Part shown: one piece after another, positions 1-6,243 of the stretch
Numbering within the stretch: position 1 is the stretch's first letter
Layout of the letters: each line of letters opens with the position of its first letter
Assembly: GCA_964536565.1 (NCBI GenBank)
Contig: CAZHXK010000023.1
Location: 1-18,191 of the forward strand
Source: GCA-002688135 sp964536565
GTDB lineage: Bacteria > Patescibacteriota > Patescibacteriia > Magasanikbacterales > GCA-002688135
Direction: 5' to 3'
Length of the DNA: 18,191 nt
Position numbers and translations under genes: made by a program
Notes under the pieces: generated by a model
The model's database searches: none
Seen by the model: only the letters and a program-made list of their open reading frames with translations
What the model was told of the DNA's origin: nothing

Positions 1-215
1 ACATCTCGAGATCCGATTGTTTGGTCCCAGACAGTCGGAACGCCTATCTGATTGAAGTACGGCTCAGAGAATGAGTAGTCAGGATCGTTCGGTTGGAGTG
101 AGATTTCTAACGCCGAGGCACCCACAGGAAGCATCCCTATAAACAAAAAACATACTGATATGATCAGTAAACACAGTACTTTTGAGCTCTTGAATGCAGG
201 GCCGATATTTTGCAT
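1..215 (-). CDS. Secreted subtilisin-like serine protease (S8), N-terminal fragment
   Basis: About 71 residues are visible; the rest lies beyond the window edge. The protein starts with a signal peptide: a Lys-containing n-region, a hydrophobic core near residues 12-30 and a probable cleavage site after ASA (about 33-35). The mature start reads LQPNDPDYSFSEPYFNQIG, followed by VPTVWDQTIGS. This is the usual N-terminal stretch of subtilases (PNDP.Y...W.L..I..P.AWD.T.GS.DV), which precedes the catalytic Asp in the family. The catalytic triad is outside the window, so activity cannot be judged. The ATG at 215 follows an AAGGA (221-225) at 5-nt spacing. Inferred role: exported endopeptidase. Confidence is good for the family and low for details. 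Confidence 0.72.
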   Translation of the reverse strand, partial: MQNIGPAFKSSKVLCLLIISVCFLFIGMLPVGASALEISLQPNDPDYSFSEPYFNQIGVPTVWDQTIGSRD

Positions 216-233
216 GAATATCCTTTATATTGC

Positions 234-262
234 TTGCATAATACCCTATTTTCAGCTATGAT
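234..262 (+). promoter_or_regulatory. Sigma70-type promoter of the sugar-phosphotransferase gene
   Basis: TTGCAT (234-239), a 17-bp spacer and TATGAT (257-262). Expected start is about 269, giving a leader of roughly 29 nt that contains the AGGAGG at 283-288. The -35 box overlaps the -10 box of the divergent protease promoter. Confidence 0.5.
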
Positions 263-266
263 ACAA
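238..266 (-). promoter_or_regulatory. Divergent promoter of the protease gene
   Basis: On the minus strand: TTGTAT (266-261), 17 bp, TATTAT (243-238). It overlaps the plus-strand promoter almost completely, so polymerases could not occupy both at once. The two exopolymer/surface-related genes may therefore be expressed in competition (inference). Confidence 0.42.
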
Positions 267-297
267 GCAACTACTCGTGTTTAGGAGGGAGTCTTGT

Positions 298-1677
298 ATG
301 CATCTTCAGCGAAGTGCAATTAAACAATGGTTCCTGTTGGGAGGCGATGCCGCCATTATGTACGTAAGTTTGTACCTTGCGCTTTTTTTGCGTCATTTTG
401 ATCTACCAGATGTGAGCACCTACATCGTACATGCGAAACCGTTCTCATTTATCTTTTTTCTCTGGATTATCATTCTGTTCATCAACGGGATGTACGACCT
501 TACTAAAACACAGAACAGTCTGAAGTTTATTCGGACTTTTTTTGAGGGTTTGATTTTCTGTTTATTGATTGCGATGGGTTTCTTTTACTTTATTCCGTTC
601 TACATCATTGAGCCGCGCACCATCCTTATCTTAACCGTCACGTTGTTTGGAGTCACGTTTTTGCTGTGGCGAACACTGGTTCACACCCTTATTACATCTC
701 GTGCCCTGCGTCGTAGAGTTCTATTCATTGGTGCACGCTCTGAGGCTTACGAGCTGATCAATGCTATTTCCAAAAGTCCGTCGTTTGGTTATGAGGTGAC
801 CGCAATTTTGGATTTGGACAAGGCTCCGCCAATGTCAGGCTCAGATGGTTTACATTGGCTGTCCTCTCTTGAAGAGCTGAAGCCTTATCTCAAGCGAGAG
901 AACATTTCAACTATCGTTGTGTCTCCAAAGCCTATGTATGCCGAGGTTGTGGCTCGCGAGCTGTTTGAGACTATTTTCTGGTACATCGAAATCACTGACC
1001 TCGTAAGTTTCTACGAGAGCATCTTGGCACGCATCCCCGTTACTGCCTTGAATGAGATGTGGTTTTTGGAGAACCTACAAGAGTCTCAGAAGAAGCATTA
1101 TGACACTATTAAGAACCTGATTGATTTTGTTTTGGCTGGCGTGCTCGGTATTGTATATGCGATCATCTTCCCATTTGTTGTTGTTGCTGTATTCCTCGAT
1201 GACCGCGGGCCAGTTTTCTACACTCAGAAACGCTTGGGGCGTCATGGGCGTGAGTTTCAAATGTATAAGTTCAGAACAATGACGGTTGAGGCTGAGCGTG
1301 ATGGTGCTCAGTTTGCGCAATCAGAAGACCCTCGAGTCACACGCGTTGGTAGAGTTCTGCGTAAAAGCCGCATCGACGAGCTGCCTCAAGTTTGGAATAT
1401 CTTCAAGGGCGACATGGCTCTGATTGGACCAAGACCAGAACGTCCTGAGTTTGTTGAACATTTTTCTGAGGTGATCCCATTCTATACCGTTCGTCATTTA
1501 GTTAAGCCTGGCTTGACAGGATGGGCACAAATAAACAACCCCTACTACGCTACAGTCGGAGAAAACATGCTGAAATTGCAGTATGATTTGTTCTACATCA
1601 AAAATCGTTCCATCTTATTGGATGCGAGAATTTTATTGAAGACTGTTAATACGGTGTTGCGGTGGATGGGAATATAA
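298..1677 (+). CDS. Polyprenyl-phosphate sugar-1-phosphate transferase (WbaP/EpsE-like)
   Basis: 459-residue membrane enzyme that by family would move a sugar-1-phosphate from a nucleotide sugar to undecaprenyl phosphate, starting exopolysaccharide or glycan synthesis. The N-terminal third has about four membrane segments (residues about 10-130). A Rossmann-like CoA_binding_3 region follows (RRVLFIGARSEAYELI, about 139-153), then the linker with FYESILARIPV. The C-terminal bacterial sugar-transferase domain (from about 270) has a membrane-entry helix and the motifs YKFRTM, LRKSRIDELPQ, LIGPRPERPEF and KPGLTGWAQIN. The ATG at 298 is preferred over an in-frame GTG at 277 because AGGAGG (283-288) sits 9 nt before it. 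The sugar substrate cannot be read from the sequence. It is followed by a plus-strand terminator. Confidence 0.9.
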   Translation: MHLQRSAIKQWFLLGGDAAIMYVSLYLALFLRHFDLPDVSTYIVHAKPFSFIFFLWIIILFINGMYDLTKTQNSLKFIRTFFEGLIFCLLIAMGFFYFIPFYIIEPRTILILTVTLFGVTFLLWRTLVHTLITSRALRRRVLFIGARSEAYELINAISKSPSFGYEVTAILDLDKAPPMSGSDGLHWLSSLEELKPYLKRENISTIVVSPKPMYAEVVARELFETIFWYIEITDLVSFYESILARIPVTALNEMWFLENLQESQKKHYDTIKNLIDFVLAGVLGIVYAIIFPFVVVAVFLDDRGPVFYTQKRLGRHGREFQMYKFRTMTVEAERDGAQFAQSEDPRVTRVGRVLRKSRIDELPQVWNIFKGDMALIGPRPERPEFVEHFSEVIPFYTVRHLVKPGLTGWAQINNPYYATVGENMLKLQYDLFYIKNRSILLDARILLKTVNTVLRWMGI

Positions 1678-1680
1678 TAT

Positions 1681-1725
1681 TGTCACGTTAGTCAGATGCG
1701 TGACATCGCCACTGGGCGATTTTTT
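1681..1725 (+). terminator. Terminator after the sugar-phosphotransferase gene
   Basis: ATCGCC (1705-1710), loop ACTG, GGCGAT (1715-1720), followed by a T run to 1725. It is preceded directly by a second hairpin, TGTCACG (1681-1687) with CGTGACA (1699-1705). Confidence 0.75.
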
Positions 1726-1732
1726 GTATCAT

Positions 1733-1758
1733 AAAACCCCAGTTTGGGCTGAGGTTTT
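1733..1758 (-). terminator. Terminator of the mscS-DUF167-VKOR unit
   Basis: On the minus strand AAAACCTCAG (1758-1749) pairs with CTGGGGTTTT (1742-1733), with one G-T wobble and a 6-nt loop. The T run is built into the 3' arm. It lies 28 nt beyond the VKOR stop. Confidence 0.6.
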
Positions 1759-1786
1759 GTGATGCTTTTTGTTTTGTTGATTGGCG

Positions 1787-2185
1787 CTACATCAGTAATG
1801 CAAACATTACAAAATTAATGAGATTAGCGACCATACACCAGAAGCAATACTTCTTGAGAACAGCGAATTGCACAAACGTAAGCATGAGTGACATGACAGC
1901 AGCAGGAATGACCGTGAGGAGCAGGATGAGATTAAATAGGAATGAAGAGTCGCCAGTTGTCACCTCAGCGAGAATGGCTGAGAAAAACATGACGAGGTAT
2001 CCAAGAATTCCCCAAGCCTCATTTCTAAAATAGAACAGTTTTCCGTATTTGCTTTCAACAACTTCCATGCAGTCATGTCCGAGCGGACATATCATTTTTT
2101 TGTGCACGCGCGTCGTTTCGTACATGTAGTACGTAATCGCAAAACCGGCCAGTGAAAGAAACGCAATGATGACAAGATAACTCAT
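1787..2185 (-). CDS. Stand-alone VKOR-family membrane disulfide oxidoreductase
   Basis: 132 residues, four predicted membrane segments. Bacterial VKOR homologues reoxidise thiol oxidases of the envelope and pass electrons to quinone. Visible family signature: Cys33 and Cys39 in CPLGHDCMEVVESKYGK with the conserved SKYG (45-48), which matches the loop Cys pair and Ser of VKOR. The quinone-side redox pair Cys114-Phe-Trp-Cys117 lies in the fourth helix. There is no fused thioredoxin domain, unlike many bacterial VKORs, so a separate DsbA-like partner is expected; none is in this window. No Shine-Dalgarno is seen before the ATG. A TATAAT at 2217-2212 overlaps the DUF167 stop codon and could give a separate transcript. 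Otherwise the gene is the third in the mscS unit. Confidence 0.85.
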   Translation of the reverse strand: MSYLVIIAFLSLAGFAITYYMYETTRVHKKMICPLGHDCMEVVESKYGKLFYFRNEAWGILGYLVMFFSAILAEVTTGDSSFLFNLILLLTVIPAAVMSLMLTFVQFAVLKKYCFWCMVANLINFVMFALLM

Positions 2186-2211
2186 AATGTGTTTATGTTT
2201 GTGTTGGTTCT

Positions 2212-2217
2212 ATTATA
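2212..2217 (-). promoter_or_regulatory. Possible -10 box for VKOR, overlapping the DUF167 stop codon
   Basis: A perfect TATAAT (2217-2212) contains the TAA stop of the DUF167 gene. A TTGAGA lies 15 bp upstream, which is a short spacing, so the promoter is uncertain. The leader would be about 20 nt without a ribosome binding site. Confidence 0.35.
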
Positions 2218-2440
2218 GCACGCCATCTGGAATCTCAATAATTTTATGTCTACTTTTATGACCACTCTTGAGCGTAATGAGCGACTTAGCGATACCAATG
2301 TGGTTTGCAAGCAATTCTATGACTCTCTTGTTTGCGTCTCCTGCCTGTGCTTTTGCATGCGTGTAAACCATGTACCCATCCTCTGATTCAAGAACCTTTT
2401 CAGCTGATGAGTTCGGAGATACCTTGAGCGTAATGAGCAT
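2213..2440 (-). CDS. DUF167 (YggU-like) small protein
   Basis: 75 residues. The pattern fits DUF167: an N-terminal beta strand with LKVSPNSSAEKV, the middle VYTHAKAQAGDANKRVIELLANHIGI (normally V.A.P..G.AN.ALI.LLA), and the end KSLITLKSGHKSRHKIIEI (normally KS.V.I..G..SR.K.V.I). The molecular function of the family is unknown. Its ATG follows the mscS stop after a single base (TAG-C-ATG) and has no Shine-Dalgarno, so translation is probably coupled to mscS. Confidence 0.88.
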   Translation of the reverse strand: MLITLKVSPNSSAEKVLESEDGYMVYTHAKAQAGDANKRVIELLANHIGIAKSLITLKSGHKSRHKIIEIPDGVL

Positions 2441-2441
2441 G

Positions 2442-3512
2442 CTATTTTTCTAGATGAATCGTTTGTGTGGGATATGCAAACTCAATCCCCTCTTTTTCGG
2501 AGCGCTTGAAGATTGCGAGGTTCACTTTTTCTATCGTTTTCATGTATTTCTCAAAGTCGCCTGATTTAACAAAGAATATCACTTCGTAATCCAGACTTGA
2601 TGCGCCGTATGATTTAAAGTAGCAGTTGTACCACTGCGTGTCTGCGATTTTCTTTACCTCTTCCTTTACAATAGCTGGGAATGACTTAAGTAGTTTGTGC
2701 GATGTACCATACGTAACACCAAGCATGAATGAGACTCGACGCTTCTTCATCCGTTTGTAGTTTTGGATGCGCGCAGATGTAAGCTCTTTGTTTGAGATGA
2801 CAAGCTCTTCTCCTGAGAGTGCGCGCAGTCGTGTGGATTTGATTCCGATTTTCTCAACTGTTCCTGCGCTCGCGCCTACAACTACAAAATCGCCAATTTC
2901 AAATGGCTTATCCATGTAGATTGAAAACGACGAAAAAATGTCAGAGAGAATGTTCTGTACGGCCAGTGCAATGGCTAGCCCACCGATTCCAAGACTTGCT
3001 ACGATTGATGTAATGTCTATGCCGAGATATGACAGAATTATCGTAAGACCGATCAACCAGAGAAACACCTTAGCAACAATACGCACCATGTTTATCAACG
3101 CATCATTTTGTTTGTTCCCATCACCCTCCCCTTCTCCATCATCGAGGTATTTACGAGCTGCAAAGTTTACCACTGTCACAAGTGCGCTAATTACCTCAAA
3201 CACAAGCAGCGCAATGAAGGCGAGGTCTGCAGTGGCCGTGAGCCACTCTGGTGTATGTAACCACTTAAGAGCTACATAGAGCGATGTCACAATGTAGAAT
3301 GCTTTGCCAACATTACCTAGAATCTCGATTACCATGTCATCAATGTCGGTTTCTGTTTTTGAGGCTAGTTGCTTTAGTCGAGAAACAATGACTACTTTGA
3401 AAATTTTGATGAGCACTGTTGTGCCAATAAAGAGCGCAAGCGCGACTGACCATTGCCAGCCCGTGTTGGATAGAGATGAGAATGCTTCGAGTTGTTGTAT
3501 GATGTGTTGCAT
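2442..3512 (-). CDS. mscS: MscS-family mechanosensitive channel
   Basis: 356 residues from the ATG at 3512. Function by family: a small-conductance channel that opens under membrane tension and releases solutes in hypo-osmotic shock. Several N-terminal helices (about 20-40, 70-84, 95-118, 145-163) precede the Gly/Ala-rich pore helix (LGIGGLAIALAVQNILSDIF, about 174-193). The conserved beta-domain entry follows (FSIYMDKPFEIGDFVVVG, VEKIGIKSTRLR, LVISNKEL). An acidic, Gly-rich insertion (DDGEGEGDGNKQ, about 124-135) lies in a loop between helices. A longer reading frame opens at 3557, but that ATG lies inside the upstream gene's terminator hairpin. The ATG at 3512 is 8 nt after a TATACT, so the mRNA may be leaderless. 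It is first in a unit with DUF167 and VKOR. Confidence 0.88.
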   Translation of the reverse strand: MQHIIQQLEAFSSLSNTGWQWSVALALFIGTTVLIKIFKVVIVSRLKQLASKTETDIDDMVIEILGNVGKAFYIVTSLYVALKWLHTPEWLTATADLAFIALLVFEVISALVTVVNFAARKYLDDGEGEGDGNKQNDALINMVRIVAKVFLWLIGLTIILSYLGIDITSIVASLGIGGLAIALAVQNILSDIFSSFSIYMDKPFEIGDFVVVGASAGTVEKIGIKSTRLRALSGEELVISNKELTSARIQNYKRMKKRRVSFMLGVTYGTSHKLLKSFPAIVKEEVKKIADTQWYNCYFKSYGASSLDYEVIFFVKSGDFEKYMKTIEKVNLAIFKRSEKEGIEFAYPTQTIHLEK

Positions 3513-3520
3513 AGTGGAAC

Positions 3521-3526
3521 AGTATA
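3521..3526 (-). promoter_or_regulatory. -10 box of mscS, leaderless arrangement
   Basis: TATACT (3526-3521) directly preceded by TG. Eight bases separate it from the ATG, so transcription should begin at or one or two bases before the start codon. The -35 (TGGTTT at 17 bp) is poor and lies in the T run of the preceding terminator. Confidence 0.5.
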
Positions 3527-3540
3527 CACTTTTATCTACT

Positions 3541-3568
3541 AAAAAACCATCCATCATGGAAGGTTTTT
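3541..3568 (-). terminator. Terminator of the DUF1761 gene
   Basis: On the minus strand AAAAACC (3568-3562), a T-T mismatch, TCCA, loop TGA, TGGA, then GGTTTTTT. It starts 8 nt after the DUF1761 stop. Confidence 0.75.
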
Positions 3569-3575
3569 GTTATTG

Positions 3576-3998
3576 CTATGACCAGCTGGCAAGTATTGCG
3601 CCAATGACCATCAGACCCACAAGGTAGTATGATTGATTGATCCAGAAGATTTCTTTAGGTTGTCCTTCAAATGCCACTGCATTGAGGCCGAGAGAACCTG
3701 TGAATCCAAGCCACATCCAGAATGCAGTTTGTACTCCTGCCTGCCAACCCGATGCTCCAACCAACTGAAGTACGTGACCAAGAATGTACGCAGCAAGCAC
3801 CCACCCGAGTGCTGAGAGTCCGAATGAGACCTTCATGTTTGATTCCTTTTGTAGTTTCTCTGGCGAGCGCCCAGAAGTACTCATAGCTTTCATCCACACC
3901 TTTCCAAATGTTTTTGGATGCCACCAGACCATGCCAAGTGCAAAGGCTGCAGCGGCTGACACCACAAGTGCGGTATAGTTAGTCGTAAATTCCATCAT
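3576..3998 (-). CDS. DUF1761-like membrane protein
   Basis: 140 residues with about four membrane segments. It resembles DUF1761: an N-terminal helix ending in GMVWWHPKTFGKVWM (family: G..WY.P..FG..W), a central Gly/Ala-rich pair of helices (about 57-80 and 88-106), and the C-terminal FWINQSYYLVGLMVIGAIL. The function of the family is unknown. Two adjacent Met codons (3998 and 3995) are possible starts and neither has a Shine-Dalgarno. It has its own promoter and terminator, so it is a single-gene unit. Confidence 0.72.
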   Translation of the reverse strand: MMEFTTNYTALVVSAAAAFALGMVWWHPKTFGKVWMKAMSTSGRSPEKLQKESNMKVSFGLSALGWVLAAYILGHVLQLVGASGWQAGVQTAFWMWLGFTGSLGLNAVAFEGQPKEIFWINQSYYLVGLMVIGAILASWS

Positions 3999-4024
3999 AG
4001 AGAGTTGTTAATATGTAGTGCTAA

Positions 4025-4033
4025 AGTATATCA
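4025..4033 (-). promoter_or_regulatory. Extended -10 promoter of the DUF1761 gene
   Basis: TGATATACT on the minus strand (4033-4025), an extended -10 element. It lies just after the terminator of the upstream gene. The expected leader is about 20 nt. No clear -35 is seen. Confidence 0.5.
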
Positions 4034-4046
4034 TTTTCAGGGATTT

Positions 4047-4070
4047 AAAAAACCCCGGCTGTTCCGGGGT
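4047..4070 (-). terminator. Strong terminator of the SPFH-like gene
   Basis: ACCCCGG (4070-4064), a 5-nt loop, CCGGGGT (4058-4052), then a T run on the minus strand. The stem is GC-rich and perfect, 11 nt after the stop. Confidence 0.9.
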
Positions 4071-4081
4071 CTTGCCTTTGG

Positions 4082-4999
4082 TTAGAGACCAGTAGACAGT
4101 AATGCACCTTCGATAGCGGCGAAGATAAGCGGTGCGAACATGACCAGAAATACAAGCAGAAGCGCTATTCCAACAATCCACTTGAAAATCCTGAACACTC
4201 CACCCGTGCTCTCATGATCCATCTCTATCGCCGCAGGTTCGACGAGTGCTACGGCTGCCGCTCCTGTTCCGTTATCCTCCGTCACGCCGAGCACTTCGAA
4301 TTCGACTTCGAGTCCGTATTCTTCATGCAAGCTTGCAATGACCGTCTCATGCATCAGATCATCTGCTCGTCCAGCCGCCATGTCGAGATCTACTTCGGGG
4401 CTGTCCTTTCGTGCAATGAAATTCCACGATGACGTCCAGACCCCGACTTCTTGTTCTTCCTTTGCCTCATCGATCGCCGTACTGAAGCTCTTTGTGATGT
4501 GTGGAATCAAGACATCCTCCTCGTACTTCCCTGTCGTCGTCGACGCGAGAACGAGTTTACTGAGGTTGTCTTGCGTGATGGTGTAGTCTAGTCGGATACG
4601 AGTGCATGTCTGTGCAACTTCGACGTAGTCGACAACATTGACGGCGACCTTCGCATACTTGTGAAGACCTGCAATCCACTTGTTATCCTTCACGAAGTTA
4701 ACAACATCACCTACAAGCGACTGAGCTTCGCAGTGATCAATCGTCGTGCTGTTTCCACCAAGCTTCACCACGTACGAGGTTGGGTTGTCCCACTGCACAA
4801 ATCCGTGTGATCCCTCCGGAAGAAACTTTGCCTTCCCCTCCTCTGAGATCGCTACACCGATGTACCCCTCTGGAACATCCAGCTTGAATTTGTAGTGAAC
4901 CATGCCACCGATGATCCCTGCAACAAGCAGGAGAGCAGCAATGACAATGACCGGGTGATGGTGGCCAAAGTAACTATCAGTAAGTCTTCCCTTTTGCAC
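4082..4999 (-). CDS. Two-TM protein, probably SPFH/Band 7-like
   Basis: 305 residues. One membrane segment near the N-terminus (about 16-34), a soluble middle and a C-terminal hydrophobic hairpin (about 272-300). The start of the soluble part, VPEGYIGVAI, GKAKFLPEGSHGFVQW, resembles the opening of SPFH/Band 7 domains (V..G..GV....G.....L.PG.H). HEEYGLEVEFEVLGV (about 225-239) resembles the usual (E..yGi.v..v.i..v) strand. The middle is divergent, so the assignment is an inference. SPFH proteins form ring or cage assemblies on membranes. The start is GTG at 4999, chosen because GAGGAGG (5007-5013) precedes it by 7 nt; an overlapping ATG gives only nine codons. The gene has a near-consensus promoter and a strong terminator. 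Its codons look more GC-rich than those of its neighbours. Confidence 0.7.
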   Translation of the reverse strand: MQKGRLTDSYFGHHHPVIVIAALLLVAGIIGGMVHYKFKLDVPEGYIGVAISEEGKAKFLPEGSHGFVQWDNPTSYVVKLGGNSTTIDHCEAQSLVGDVVNFVKDNKWIAGLHKYAKVAVNVVDYVEVAQTCTRIRLDYTITQDNLSKLVLASTTTGKYEEDVLIPHITKSFSTAIDEAKEEQEVGVWTSSWNFIARKDSPEVDLDMAAGRADDLMHETVIASLHEEYGLEVEFEVLGVTEDNGTGAAAVALVEPAAIEMDHESTGGVFRIFKWIVGIALLLVFLVMFAPLIFAAIEGALLSTGL

Positions 5000-5006
5000 G
5001 ATGCAT

Positions 5007-5013
5007 CCTCCTC
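5007..5013 (-). promoter_or_regulatory. Ribosome binding site that fixes a GTG start
   Basis: GAGGAGG, the strongest Shine-Dalgarno in the window, 7 nt before the GTG at 4999. Confidence 0.8.
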
Positions 5014-5035
5014 AAGTGGTATGAACAATGTGCAC

Positions 5036-5064
5036 ATCGTACTCTAATTTTAGGGTTTTGTCAA
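5036..5064 (-). promoter_or_regulatory. Near-consensus promoter of the SPFH-like gene
   Basis: Consensus TTGACA (5064-5059), a 17-bp spacer, TACGAT (5041-5036). The leader is about 30 nt and holds the GAGGAGG. Together these features predict one of the better expressed protein genes here. Confidence 0.78.
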
Positions 5065-5130
5065 TACCCTGTACTGATAGCTGTGATTGCTTTGTATCTC
5101 TGGGGATTTGAGCATCAGATCATGTGTACC

Positions 5131-5155
5131 AAAAAACACCCGATATGGGTGTTTT
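5131..5155 (-). terminator. Terminator of the tRNA-Gln transcript
   Basis: On the minus strand AAAACACCC (5155-5147), loop ATATC, GGGTGTTTT (5141-5133) and two more T. The stem is perfect and lies 16 nt beyond the tRNA. Confidence 0.88.
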
Positions 5156-5163
5156 GAGTTCGT

Positions 5164-5264
5164 GCTCTTTCTCGGGGACAGGGATTCGAACCCCGATAGC
5201 TAGGATCAAAACCTAGAGTCCTGCCATTAGACGATCCCCGAACAGGCTGCGCCCGAGAAAAAGC
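5164..5264. repeat. 13-nt inverted repeat flanking tRNA-Gln
   Basis: GCTCTTTCTCGGG (5164-5176) and CCCGAGAAAAAGC (5252-5264) are complementary except for one position that would be a G-U pair in the tRNA precursor. The 5' leader could thus pair with the trailer and with most of the 3' acceptor strand of the tRNA. Confidence 0.7.
5171..5241 (-). tRNA. tRNA-Gln (anticodon TTG)
   Basis: 71 nt. Acceptor strands TCGGGGA and TCCCCGA with discriminator G, which is usual for bacterial tRNA-Gln. Anticodon stem CTAGG/CCTAG with loop TTTTGAT, anticodon TTG. The T arm is GGGGTTCGAATCCC-like. The 3' CCA is not encoded (AAA follows), so CCA must be added by tRNA nucleotidyltransferase. It lies downstream of ftsX with its own promoter. 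Confidence 0.95.
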
Positions 5265-5280
5265 ATGATGAAATGTAACA

Positions 5281-5320
5281 AAAAAATCGACAGCGAAAGT
5301 ATATCCCGAGTAGTCGATTT
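5281..5320 (-). terminator. Terminator of ftsEX, with a promoter inside
   Basis: On the minus strand AAATCGAC (5320-5313) pairs with GTCGATTT (5291-5284), followed by TTT. The loop is unusually long (21 nt) and contains the -10 box of the tRNA-Gln promoter. The 5' arm begins 2 nt after the ftsX stop codon. Confidence 0.68.
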
Positions 5321-5326
5321 CGTCAA
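5298..5326 (-). promoter_or_regulatory. tRNA-Gln promoter nested in the ftsX stop and terminator
   Basis: TTGACG (5326-5321), 17 bp, TATACT (5303-5298). The TGA inside the -35 box is the ftsX stop codon and the -10 box is in the loop of the ftsX terminator. The predicted start, a G at 5291, is the first base of the terminator's 3' arm, so tRNA transcripts could not fold that terminator. Confidence 0.72.
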
Positions 5327-6237
5327 ACCTTCAAATATTTGCGCATAGCCACAGAGGCAGCAACCAGCGTTACGAGAAATACTGATGCAAACTCTAATAT
5401 GAGCACGCCCCCCATACGCTGTTTGATATCCACAAGTATGGAAAAGCCGGTCGTGAGGAATGTTTGTCTCACGTATGGATCGACAATATCAACAATGAAG
5501 AATGTCAGCGCTGTTGAGACAACCAGTGCAACGAGTACGTACAGCAGGCACTCAGTGTAGAACGGCGCTCGAATGAACCACTTTGAGGCTCCTACCAATC
5601 TCATGATTCCGATCTCTTTTCTTTTGGAGTACAGTGCGACTCGAATCGTGTTGAATATGATGAAGATGGCGAACAGCCCAAATATGACAGCGAAAAATGT
5701 CGCAGCCTGAGAAACATTATCAGTAATTCGCTTAATGTTTCCTATAACTTCAGCTTGTTCACCCTGTGACTTTTTTTCAATGACCGTGTTGTAATTGTCT
5801 GTGTCTATAAGCGAAAGGATCTTTTCGTAGTCCTTAGATGAGTGCGCCTCTATGGACAGTGACCCACCGAACGGGTTGTGATCGAGTTCATTGAGAGCGC
5901 TCAGAATATTCTCGTTGTCAGCATGACGTTCTCTGAACTGCTCCTTAACTTCTTCTGCGGTATAAAACGTCGTCTCCTTGACCTCTGTGAGAGAGTTAAG
6001 TGTATTCTGAACCTCAGTGACTATTGTTGGGTTTGCATCAGGGTAAAAATCCACTGAGACATCCACCTGTTTTTCGAAAGCTGCAAGCGATGCACTGGTC
6101 AGTCCATTCAAGACAACTATAGTGTTGATAGACAGAAGTGCGAGAACAAGAATAGTAACTGTCATGAGCGACAGTCCAATGTTTCTTACGAAATTTTTAA
6201 CCGCATACGATACGATGCGATATAAGCTGTATTTCAT
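5323..6237 (-). CDS. ftsX: Cell division protein FtsX
   Basis: 304 residues, close to the length in Gram-positive bacteria. FtsX is the membrane partner of FtsE; the pair passes ATP hydrolysis across the membrane to control septal peptidoglycan hydrolases. Topology fits: TM1 about 20-44, an extracellular domain about 45-175, then TM2 177-200, TM3 228-250 and TM4 276-296. The cytoplasmic loop after TM2, SKRKEIGIMRLVGASKWFIRAPF, is the conserved FtsX/MacB-type coupling segment. An AGGAGG overlaps the ftsE stop (6245-6240) but ends only 2 nt before the ATG, which is a tight spacing. Six bases separate it from ftsE, so the pair is co-transcribed. Confidence 0.93.
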   Translation of the reverse strand: MKYSLYRIVSYAVKNFVRNIGLSLMTVTILVLALLSINTIVVLNGLTSASLAAFEKQVDVSVDFYPDANPTIVTEVQNTLNSLTEVKETTFYTAEEVKEQFRERHADNENILSALNELDHNPFGGSLSIEAHSSKDYEKILSLIDTDNYNTVIEKKSQGEQAEVIGNIKRITDNVSQAATFFAVIFGLFAIFIIFNTIRVALYSKRKEIGIMRLVGASKWFIRAPFYTECLLYVLVALVVSTALTFFIVDIVDPYVRQTFLTTGFSILVDIKQRMGGVLILEFASVFLVTLVAASVAMRKYLKV

Positions 6238-6243
6238 ATCCTC

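Noticed and set aside
277..297. GTG start seven codons upstream in the sugar-phosphotransferase frame
   Set aside because: The AGGAGG at 283-288 would lie inside the coding region; it is correctly spaced for the ATG at 298.
3513..3557. Upstream ATG for mscS at 3557
   Set aside because: It sits in the terminator hairpin of the preceding gene and before the -10 box.
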